Shown here in pieces: positions 37,311 to 49,164 of a stretch of DNA of 64,000 bases (its first letter is position 1; each line of letters starts with the position of its first letter). This DNA is from Progne subis subis (lineage: Eukaryota; Chordata; Aves; Passeriformes; Hirundinidae). Under the pieces are notes generated by a model. That model had not been told where the DNA came from, did no database searches, and saw nothing but the letters and a program-made list of their open reading frames with translations. The stretch is from the NCBI GenBank assembly GCA_022316685.1, contig JAKJHU010000037.1:22219188-22283187 (forward strand), read 5' to 3'. The position numbers and the translations under genes are program-made.

Positions 37311-40300
37311 ACCTAAAGAGGCCTGAGACTGGCAGGCCACCACGTGCTCCAGCACTTAAATTTAAGAAGTGCTAACTCAGTGCTGCACTGAGAGAGTGGA
37401 GACTCGGGAAACAAGAGCCACAGAGTATCTTGGAAGCCTCAGAGAAGGGTTGAAAACAGTAAAGAGCAATGTTCATATTTGTTTTCTAAAGAGGTGATGG
37501 TTCAGCCTGACATCAAGAGAGAAAGGGGAATTGTGCGGTGGAGATGCAAAGACATGACATGGGAGCAAACGCTTCACCTTGTCCAAGGGAGAAAGCCAAT
37601 CTGTGTTACAAATCCATGCCTGTTTATGGGGTTCATCCCTTAGTCAAATTTATGAGAGCTCTTGCTCTTCTACAGGGCAAATGTGTGGAGTAACTGAATT
37701 TGAAGCAATTCTGAACTGTCTGGAAACCAGGAGTTCACTCCATGTTGCTACTGCTCATGAGGATCAGCTCATGCTATCTCAGGAGAGTCAACTGTCTCCA
37801 GTCTTAGAAATCCAATGATAAAACCTTCTGCAGGGAAAACCCACTATAAAACAGTTAAGAATTAACTGCAATTAACTGTAATTGCTGCAGAACTATTTCC
37901 ATACCCCATGCATGTTCTGCTTCAGCCTGAAAATATTACCTTCCATGACACCTCACCTGCAAGAGGAATTAAAAAGATTCACTGGAAAAGGGAGAAACCT
38001 GCCTCCTGGCAGAGAAATCTGCCATTAGGAGGCAATAGAACTGAAAAACACTCGGCAAAAGTAGGAAATGCAATTTTATTTAATTCTGCACTACATTGTA
38101 ATCCAAATCTGGACTTGTTGCACCTTTGGACAAAGTACTTTTTAAAAAGAAAAAATAATAATTTATAGGAATCTTGGAATAGGGTAACACTTGTATGGAG
38201 AACCAGATCTCAAAATCATAATGACTGATGTCTGTCCAGTGGTGATAGGCGGTTCAGTCAAGGGGATCCTCACAGTGCAGCATTCAGCTGAATCCAGAGA
38301 GACTCCTCAAATTAACATTCTGTTCTGTTCTTATAAGTCGTCTCACCACGATGCTCTGTGGCCATCCCAGTGCATGTACAACTCATTGCTATGGATGCAT
38401 CCTAACTACACACAAAGCACCTCTTAAGGACTGTGATCATTTCTGCTGGAGCAGTTTCTGTTGACTTTTGCAAATGTCTCATCTGCCCATAGTCTGACAC
38501 TTCTGCAGTAGGGACACTTTGGGACACACCACCATGGACGTTAATTGGCACATCTGGGAGAACAAATTGGGCCAGACACAGGGGAAGGTGCTGTGGGGGA
38601 AAAGATGCAACCATTCAGAACTACCAACTGTAGGGCTGCTGTAAAAATCAATAGAATATTTAATTATGATGGGTCAGTCAGTTTTCAGGTTGTTCCATTG
38701 CCTCAAGGTGATTTATTATCTCACCTATGCATATGACTGGGGAAGTACGGAACCCCTCAAGTAATTAAGTGTGCACTGGGCATTTATATAGGCACAGCAC
38801 CAGAATCCACCTACACCACAATTATAAAATAAGAGGAAACTTTGAACTCACTTTCAAATAAAATCTCATGGGCATAGTCTCAGTATTCAGAGAGTTCATA
38901 TTTTCAAAATGAATGATAAATATTCTGCACACACTTGGGGTAAAATTTTTCTTTGATTTTTTTTTTTTTTTTTTTAAATATATATCTGTACAAGTTTGAC
39001 TAAGAAAAGAGAGCTAAAAGGACTACATCTCTTGAAAGACTTGATAGGTAGAGTCAATTGAGAAAAATAAATAAATATGAGGTAATAGTTCCTAATTCAA
39101 TAAATGGTAAATTAGTATTTAAAATTTAAAAAAAAAATAAAAAAAAATAAAAAAAGACAGCAATATTGATGTATTTGGAAGATTTCAAGACCAAGAAGAG
39201 AAGTTAGTTCAATTAAAATATGAAACAAGACAGAATAAGTTATTTAATGAGACAAAAGAAATACAAATCTTTTTACTAATTCACAGATTGCTGCTGGAAG
39301 TTAACAGCTTGCTTGCCTATAAAATAATTAGAGGTGCCATTGGGAATAAAGTGGGGGAAATAGCTCTGACAGGAAGGAAACCAAGGAGACAATCAACTTC
39401 CATATTTCTGGTTTAAGCAAACCAGCTGCCTCCAGGAAAAAGGGATTAACTGTGGACAGTCACAATAATGATTGCTCTTTGCATAGTTTTCTTTTTAAGA
39501 TGAGAAAACAAAAGTTGTTTAAACTCAGTGAATATCAAAGCGTCTCAACTGCTCTTAAACTGTGAAGCAGCTCCTCAGGGCTACATCATCATTTACTCAA
39601 GAATTAAAGAGTTACAGAAGTGGCAGAAGTAGAACAGCTGGCTTCCAGGATGTGGCTTGATGTTAGTGTAGGAATGGACCATGTTAGTACCAGAACCAAA
39701 GTAAAAATCACATTAACTTGTTTATGTAGGCTAGACTACTGTTGTTGCCTCCTTGTTCCGTTTCTTTAGGCAGTAAAATGGTATATTGTTTTCTTTGAAA
39801 TATTTCTAATTGTTTTGAATATGGTAGTGTTTTATTAGAATACTGTAATTTTCAGAATGTGTAGTTCTATCATGCATCCTGAGATTAAATTATTGACTAT
39901 TTCAAAATTATCATTTACCTTAAAAATCCTGTTTTGACTTGACTAAACTTCCAGTGATTATGAATTTGATGGATACTAGTTTTGGATCAGAAGGTATTTG
40001 TGCCTCTGAAAAAGAGAGTGAAGCTGTACCCCAAAGCCTCTGAAGATGTGTAGACCTGTGCTATGTCTATGGAAAGTAACATTCTCAGCCTTTGCTCTCA
40101 TCTGTGAAGAGACTGGAGAGGATTAAACTATGCTTTAGACCTGATGCCAAATGCTTGGGATCAGTGTATTTTCAAACTGCATGCAGACACTAAGAATAAT
40201 TCTGGTTAAGCCCAGGTTATGATAAAACTGATCTTTTCTATAATTGATAGTAGAGATATTTTTTAAGCCAAATTTTTTAGCACTCTTTGGAAATTGTATG

Positions 40301-43300
40301 AGACCTCTCCTGTAAAAAACTACATGAAATAACATGGAATTCATGCTATCCCTATATGTCCAAAAGAATCTAAAAATGTTATTTATTAATGAAACTTTTT
40401 TTTTTCTTTTTAATTTTGTGAAACTTCGCTCAAGTTTTCACAATCCTCAGCTCTAATATTAGCACTTTCTTTACTTATCTCGTCTTGTTCTGACAAAATA
40501 TTATGCTTTAGACTAGACAAACATAGCTTGACTTTTCTTTCATCCTTTCTCCAATTTCCCTTCCAACTGACTACTAAAATGATTAAAAAAAGAATAAAAA
40601 TCACTTCCATAAGAGAAGTTAACTTTTTAAACTTCTTTCTTTCCCTTTCATTAATTTTCTTGTTTTGGAAACTTCCAAAGGTTTTGTGCTATTCCTAATG
40701 AGAAATGGATTCCTTTCTAAAGTGCCTCTCCCTTTTGCTACTTAGACAAAAATCAGTTTTAAGAAGAAACCAAATGGGTCCATCCTTGATTGGTGTCTTT
40801 CTTTTGTTCAGGGTGTGAAGCCAGAAATACCTCATCATTTTATGGAAATCTGAAAATGTGAAGATTGATAAAATGTGTGGTTTCTTTCTAAAAAAGGTAT
40901 GATGCACTTCTGTTTGCAGAAATAGGTTTTGATTTTTTTTCTCCCCTATGTAAGGAAGCCCACTGCCACAAATTATTAGGACTCAAGAAACTACTCGTGA
41001 CAATTTTACTAGAACAAAATGTGCAGGCTCAGACCTTATGATTTATTCATAAGTTGAATTTGTGTTGGGTTTTTTTAAGTTAATTGGAATTAGAGCATTT
41101 ACTGATAAAACAACAACAACAACAACAACAAAAACCCCAACCTGATTTATTTCAAGCCAGCTTCAAACGAAGTTTTTAGTTAAATGACTACTTTTTTTTC
41201 TTGCCACAATTTGCCAGTCTCAGGTAAGAAGCTGTGGGTACCCACATTAGAGATAATGAAGCATATTTTAAAAACATATCTGACTAAAATTTAAATTTTG
41301 CTTCAGACTTCTAGTCTAGACTCCAGGCTTCAGTATTCTGTACAGCTCTGAATGAAATCTATAAATCTGAAAGTCTTCACCATCTATTCTTTGTCAGAAG
41401 GTGCTACAATCAGCTGAAGCTAAAAGTAATTATTATACATAAATGAACTAAAAAAATGTTGATTTTCCACAGACTTTAATATCACATCATTTATTAGAGT
41501 ATAAAAATTTTTTTGCTCGTATAGCACTGCATGGGAATTAAAAAATAAAAAAAATGACAGAAAATCACATTCTCAGATGCAACCAAAGCTTTGTACTTCA
41601 TGCAGAACCTAAAATTACAGACACATATATTAGAAATATGTAAAGAAGTTAACTGACTCTTATAAGTAATGAAGACCATCTCCTTTGAAGCATTTGTGCT
41701 TTGGGGCTGTTCCATAGTAGCAGCTTAAACTCCCACTTCCCCTCAGTGAATGCTTAAATTAAAACAACAAGCAAGTATTTAAATTATTTGTTATCAACTG
41801 TGCATGCTTCTTACTATTTTTTGTCTTCAGAAACTTCTGAGACAATAATCATCACTTAATTAAGATAGAATTTGTCTCTATCACACCCTGCATGTACACA
41901 GTCACTGCACAATATTCTTAAGGCTTTCTGAAAAGAAACATCTCACTGCAAGTACAAGCTTTAGGGGATTAAATAAAACAGAAGGGTTGGCTTATTTTAA
42001 CTCAGTGGCATCATTACTGAGCTATGAAATTACTGAATTAAAGGAAATTTAAATATACTGTGATGCCTATGCACGTCTTTATTCATTTAGTCCAATCATA
42101 TGTGTAATGATCAGGAGCCATTATTAGGAATCTTCTCTCCAGAAGAAGCAATCACTATTATCGGGTTTATATACAGCATAATTGCTCCACAGGTGAATGA
42201 ATTAGCCATGGCAAAGTGCATGCCACAGTGTGTATGTGTGAACATCTAGATTGCTGGGTAGGAAAAAGCAAGAGAGGACACGGAAAAGAAATTGTAGATG
42301 GTTAGTGGAGAACACTCTGAGTTAAAATTCTGAGGTGTAGCAAAGACAGATAGTTCCTGTGGACCCTGTGGGGATGTTTTTTCCTGCAACACCCAGTGCC
42401 ACTGGAATTTGCTGGACAGAGATTAAGTTTGGAGCAACATGCAAGGTCACACTGGTGAGGGATGTATGTGTTCCCAAAGCATTTTATTGTGATCTGCCAA
42501 TTGATCAGAAACTTGCTGTGCTCAGAAAGCTTTTCTTTCTTATGTTCTTTTTGACATATTTTCCTTAAGAAAAATAGCAGACATGCTCATCTCAAGGCTT
42601 TGGCTGAATTTAGGTCCTGTCACAAAATATGTCAGTTTTTTTCCAGGACATTATTTACCCTAATTTCAGATATACCTCTTGTGAGAGAGCAATAAATCAT
42701 AGGTCCACATTGTCAGACCTGAATACTTAAAACCACACATCTAAAAATACATGCTGGTCTTTGATTTGCCAAATTAGAGTTCTCCTGAAGATTTTCTAGT
42801 GTTGTGTTCCTTCTCTCTTGCAGTCTACCGTTGCAACTGAAAAGCACAATTAAAGTACTATTGAAGATTAAATAAAAGTAATGTCAATAACATTTCATTC
42901 TATAAAAGAGAAATTGTTTCTCCTGAGTGCTCAGGCATTGTAATGAACTGTAGGGAAGAAATGCTTAGCTCTTTAAATGAGCTATGGGAGCACTGGAGTA
43001 TCAGCTATTAGTAACTGAATCTGTCTTAAATTTATCTTAACCCATCCATGTACTTTTGTATCATGAAAGCTAAAACCCTTAAACCTTAATGTGGAAAATG
43101 GACAGACACATTTCTTTCTCATTATCTGCCTCTTGTCTCTTTTCACAGGCAGACAGGACTGTTGTGAGTCTCAGGAGGGACAGGGCATAGAGTAGGAAGG
43201 GTTCAAATCCCTCATCTTTCATTTAGCTGTGAGACAGGCACCGCTGTCCAACTCAGGGTGATGATTGCCACACCCTCTCTCAGCAATTGCCAGGGTTAAG

Positions 43301-45058
43301 AGAAATGAACATTTTAAAGCTGGACTACCAGAGGGATCTGTGGTTACTCCCTACCCTTCAGAGGAGTACATTTTCAAATAGTCAGAATTTGAAATCCTTT
43401 GTATTTTTATTATAGACACTGCGCTCAGTTGTTCTGGATGGATACTACCTAGGAAGAGCTCCTATGCTTTTTTGCTTTTTTTTAACCCATGCAGAAAAAG
43501 ACATCACTGACCACTAGACACTTCAACATTCAGTTTTGACCTGTAGTGAGGCTACAGACTCTTGGCTGGCCTCATTAAGAGTTGCACAGCCCACAGGCAA
43601 AACTGTGCTCAGGCTGCGTAATATCAAGGAGATTAAATTTAGTCAGAACTTTCTTGTGCTGCTAGTAAGTTGTGAGTTCTTCAGAACTAAATCTTTAGAA
43701 GCAAGCATAGACATAGGCACCTGATATGTTTTCAGTTGGGTTGATGGGATGTAGGATACAGTTAGTTAAAGTGGTTTCTGCTTTATAGATATTTTCACAT
43801 GCTCATGTTCCCTCATAATGTTTGTTTACAAATAAGCCAACCTTAATAATTAAGTTATTCGCTTTTTATTCCAGAGCTATCCTTGGCAGCAGCAAACTTC
43901 TTGAATCTATCATCACCCAAAGCAGGGAAGATGCTTCATTTTTTCCCCTTATGAGAGCTAGAAGGATAAATACTGTCAAAAAAGAAAATGTGCTCAAAAT
44001 AAAATATTTACTAAGGAAAATAAAGGGAAGATTCAATAACAAGGTAGCTCTAAACAATCATTTCATGATCAAACTCCAAGGGCCTAAACTTAGCTTTGCT
44101 TAGTGTTGATCTGGACTGGTAAAAGACTACTGTACTCTTTGAGGGGTCAGTGTTTAAAGAAATAAACATACTGGACCAAGCTTTGTTTAATACCAAGCTT
44201 TATGTTCTAATTTTAAGATCTACCTTTGCCTTCTGTTTGAACAGTTGAACTAACGATATGGATACAATAAGGTACAAGTGCTCTTATAAGTCTCATTAAA
44301 TTAAAACCCTATGAATTGCTGGTTTTGTATTTGTTCATTTATATGGCACATTTTTCAAGCAGTTACTGGGATGGAGTTTTTCTAAATAATCTAAATTTCA
44401 AGTTATTATGCACGACTATTAAGTGCAGTTTGCAATACAAGCACAAAATCTCACCCAGAGTTCTAAAAGAAACTATGATTGAATTGAACCTTACACATGT
44501 TTATGCAGGTGCTCGCACAGGTTTGTATATTCCTGAGAATTACCTTGATCTTGTATCCACTATTTGAACATCAGTTGAGAGCATTTGTTTATCCTCTGGT
44601 TGAAAGCGTCTGCTGCTGTGTTGCTGATGCTGCTACAAGAATGATTTAAGTTTACTGTTGCTGTAACCAAACATAGTTTAATATGTTAAACTAAATATTG
44701 TATATGGGTGCTCTAAAAATGTCTTTATTCCTGTGTGTCTAAACTTAAATTTGATTTATGTTAACAATATTACTTTCATAAAGAAATTTTATGTTCCAGT
44801 TTTATGCAGAAAGTTTTAATATCTAATTTAAACACTTATTAGCCATTAGACAACTAGAAGCTTTTCTCTGAAACTGTCGCCTGCAAAGAAAAAAAAAAAA
44901 AAAGTGATAAGCTGGTTCTGTAATAATTCTGGTGAGCCAAATAAAGATTTTTACCTTGAATACACATAATTGTAATATGTGGGGATCATTGCAAAAAGAC
45001 CTTTTAGTCCATCAGAATTTGAAACTAGTACTTTTAATTTTTTGCTTTACCACAGAAG

Positions 45059-45086
<28 letters not shown>
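45059..45086 (+). repeat. Poly(A), 28 nt
   Basis: An A run followed by GGGGG; a shorter A run lies at about 44,888-44,903. No parent element is identified. Confidence 0.97.
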
Positions 45087-45089
<3 letters not shown>

Positions 45090-48000
45090 GGCACAAAGAA
45101 ATTTCCATGGCCATACATAGGCATATCTTTTTACTTAAAAATGTGTTTCAGAGTTCCATTTCAGTATACACAGTAACCCAAAAGAGAAATGCTTTAAAAA
45201 TGCCAGTAACATAACAACCTTGCATTGTGTTGTAGATAAAAACAGAAAGAATTGATGGCATGGCTGCTGTTGCAATACATCTGCCCTGTTCAGCTTTACC
45301 TTCTGCTGTAAAGTCCCGTTGCTAAGCTAGTCCACGGTAAACATTTTCTTAACTTGCATGTGGTGTTGACCTTTAATAAATCATTCTGCTTTCTTTGGGA
45401 TTAGCAGGAGGTACATTCCACCCTGCATAATACAGATCAAATTTCTATATTTGCATAAATTTGCTCCTTCTTGGATTTGATTGTGAGACAGTTCAGGTGG
45501 ATATGAAAGATCAAGCCTTAAGAGAAATAGAATAAGATGTGTAAGTTACTCTGTGAAGAAGATGACTTCAGGCATTTTCTCTGCTCACTAGTCCTTCTTA
45601 CAATGCCTTGTAAAGCTTCTAAAGAACTAATATGTTTCCACAAGCAATAAGGAAAACTTCAGCTCTCTCTTTCCTTTTTCCAAGAACAAAATATTACTAT
45701 TTACTGTGACTTTTAAAAGCATGCTTTATCATGAGGTAACAAGACAAAATCCTCTCTTACATGAAGCAAGAAACCACAAGGATAGGCTCTGTAAGGCTGC
45801 TTGTTCAAGCAATAGTTAATAAGTTGATTAGCAGTAGCTGAAATAGATATTCTGCATCTGAGGTGCAAGCAAGGAATCCGGAGAACTTTTTTATATCAGC
45901 TGGAGACTATATTACAATACACTACTTGTGGTTCTCATTTTGGTATTGAATGCACTTCGACCAGTTAGTACTCAGGTATTCAGAAAAAATATGTCAATGG
46001 AAGCACTTTGCATACACACAGATATCGCTCCTAGAGAAATTGCTTTGCATCCAGATAAACAGCTGAATTAGCATATCTGCATGACAGAGAGAAGTGACAG
46101 ATTGCTTTCCATAAAGCAGTTGCACAGCTCGCTCTGGTAAGTCTTTGGTATGCTACAGAGGTATTGATCCAGGAGCCACGTCACAATCAATCAGGCTCTC
46201 AGAGGACTGTGAAAGGATTGCAAATGCTCAAGTTAAGTAAGCCTGCAGTAAAAAGTTTGATTGAAATAAAAAGTGACTGCTTGCAGCTGCAGATAGTTAC
46301 TTTTTACCTTAGCTTGCTTGAAAAAAGATAATTATATGAGCTTAATAACGCTTTCAAAATACCGAGATCATAAACCAACTGGCTAAGGGTGTTGCTTTCT
46401 AGTAGTAATGTCAAACATTAGAGTAACAAAATGTGTTAAAACAAATCTTATAAACCATTTCTTATTTCTAAACTTTCCTCAGAATAATAAAATTCATCTA
46501 TGCTGAAAATCAAGGTGCAAGACCATTGGCAATCAAATACAGATCATCAGTAAATATGCACATGCCTACTCCCCTACTCTCTGTATTACTGTTTGCTCTG
46601 TGGGCACCACCTTTGTTAGTACTGTGACTTCCTTTACACAAGAACTCCATGTTGAGTTTGCTGGAACTCACTAAAGATTGCTGATATTAACTCTGCCTCT
46701 GCCTGGTACCATCAGTGCAGACTTACTGTCCTTTTATCTTCTTCTCTCCTTCCCACACCCCCTCCCATCTTGTTTTATTATGCTGAGAGTGGGCTTGTGT
46801 GTGTACCTGGTAATTAATACCTTGTAGCTCCACATGGTATTTGGATATGAAAAAGTCAGTCTTTTATAAGTACACAAAAGTCTTTCTCTATTTTTCCCCC
46901 ATATTAAGTCTGATTTTTGTCAAGCGTGGGTGAGTAGCAGTTCATAGAAAGATATTTTGCTATTTATCCTTCAACACTTGTCCATTCACATGTGCCTTCT
47001 CTATCACAACTTGCAATTCAGTTTTTAGTGAAAATTGGCTATTTTTGTTTAATACCTTTAATTAAAGTCTTCCTTTCAGATGCAAATGTATAAGAAAGCA
47101 AAGCTCTCCTCTAGGTGGAGTATATTCCAGATTGTAAGGAACTAAAATTTCAAGTGCTGTGTCTAGAAGACAGTTCTATATCTAATCTATAGGCTATCCA
47201 TTCCCAGAAGATTATGCAAGATCCTTTCCTGAACGTTTTTAAAACTAGACACTGCCTGAAAATGCCTTCTTGTAAGCTACTTTTAAAAGTCCTCTAGAAG
47301 AAAACAATCTAATATTTGATTCACCCTAGTAGGTTTGTATCATCACCTGAGGTTTCTCCATGCTTCCTCTCAAGGGCAGGTCTGCAGATGAAGGCCTCCC
47401 CAATAGTATAAAATTATTTCAAGGACTTACCAGAAGTAATGGGAACTAAAATTCAAAGCCTCAAGCATTGCTGTGTGCAGCAGTAAACATTCATTAAATG
47501 TACATTAATATAATAGCTTCTGTGAAGTATGATAGCATATATCCCAGAAGCAGATGTAAAATGAATAAAAGCAAAATGCTATTAACACATTTGAGTGCTT
47601 AAAAGCATTCATTGTTCAAAATCAACATGGCAGGCTAACACTTGCCTTTGAATATATGATTGACTATAATCCAATGTGTGAGAATTGTTTGTTAAAATAC
47701 TTGTCTAACTTGTTAAGTGTTGCATGCAGAGATATGTACACAACAATTCCATTGACAAGAACTGTACTCCTACATGCAATTTTCCTTTGGGGTCTTAACC
47801 TAGCTCTAGTTCAGACAACCACAACAGTTTACTCTCTGAAAACTAACATAGGAGACATGCGGAACACATTTTAAGAAGTTGGAAATTTCAGAACCTGAGG
47901 GCTAGGTTACTCAGATAAGAAATTAAAGTTTCCTTTATGTCTGTGAGGTGTTTTACTCAAATTTGGGGTTAGGTATGTGATTTGCAGGAGCTTTAGCCAT

Positions 48001-48664
48001 ATCCTCAGCATTTACCAGTCAGAGTGGCTGTGCAAGCATGTTTCTCCCAGTAAAAGTGGTGCTTCTGTAATAAAGTGAAGCTGCTGATGCTTGAAATGGT
48101 GATAACCAAGAAGGTTTGCTATATAACTCAGCATCTGCAATAAATTTCAGCCAGCTCTACTACAGCGACAGAGCTGTTATCAACCAGAATAATGTTATAA
48201 TAACTTCAGAGCCCAGGAAGAAAGAAACTATGTAGTAGCTCACTACTTGGACAAATTCTGGAGTAAGCTTTGGGAGACACAGAAGAACTAGTCAGAAACT
48301 AGATAGAATCACTCAGACAGCTGGTCAAGAGAAATTAACCCAGTGAAAGAAAAATGGCATTTAATGAGCCAGAATCACCTTCCTGCCTACCAGATCATTT
48401 GACCTTCTCTAGAGACTTCGAGGTATAGTATGATGCATTAAGTTTCTTGTATGGGAATAATCCAAGAGACAAACCAAAAAATACTTTATTTGCTGAAAAT
48501 ATGGTTAGAAGGGGGGGGCAGCTGAATCACTGTGACTTTTAGTGAGGTCAGTTTTTTCATCTAGGTAGCTGTAGCTGGATTACCTGGAAAAGAATAAAAA
48601 AATCCCTGGGAAAAGATGAAAGGACCACCTTGCAATCTCAGGACTCGGAGAAGTATTATTGATT

Positions 48665-48836
48665 GAAAACAAAACAAAACAAAACAAAGCAAAACAAAAA
48701 ACCAAACCAAAACAAACAAGCAAACAAAAAACACCAAAAAACCCAAAACCAACCAACCAACCAACCGAAAAAAAAAAACCACCCCCCAAAAAAAACCCAA
48801 AAAACAAAGCAAAACCCCCAAAATTAAACAAAATAA
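48665..48836 (+). repeat. A/C-rich low-complexity tract with (AAAAC)n and (CCAA)n
   Basis: AAAAC repeats run into CCAACCAACCAACC and then A/C runs, for about 170 nt. The opposite-strand 123-codon ORF across it is an artefact of composition. Confidence 0.95.
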
Positions 48837-49164
48837 TTTAAATGTACATACTGAGAGCGAAACTGTAATGAGGATCAGTCTTCTAGATGGTACAGGGATA
48901 TGGCATAGCGTGCCACAACAGCTATACCTCATTCAGCTAGAAAGTCTTGCTATGTTTTTCCTTAAAAGTACAGCTTTTCATATTTGAAATACAGATTTGG
49001 TGCTCAAAACTACATTTTTTGACCCTCTGTGTGAACTAGCAAGACAGACTAGGGAATGTGTAGTGAACCTGGGGTTAAAAGAAATTTAAAATGGTGATGA
49101 AACTGTAGCAGTTCTATGTTGTATGTTCTGTTCATTAATGCTGCTAATGTTTTCTGTAATGCTG

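Larger units (their letters stand above)
37311..49164. other. About 12 kb with no gene seen
   Basis: Short ORFs only. Contains a T run (about 38,958-38,975), an A-rich stretch (39,128-39,155), a CAA repeat (41,111-41,130), poly(A) at 45.06 kb and the A/C tract at 48.7 kb. The 45.35-46.35 kb part has many octamer/homeodomain-like sites and little repeat character. Confidence 0.5.

Noticed and set aside
48561..48932. 123-codon minus-strand ORF rich in F, G, W and V
   Set aside because: It is the reverse reading of an A/C-only low-complexity tract.
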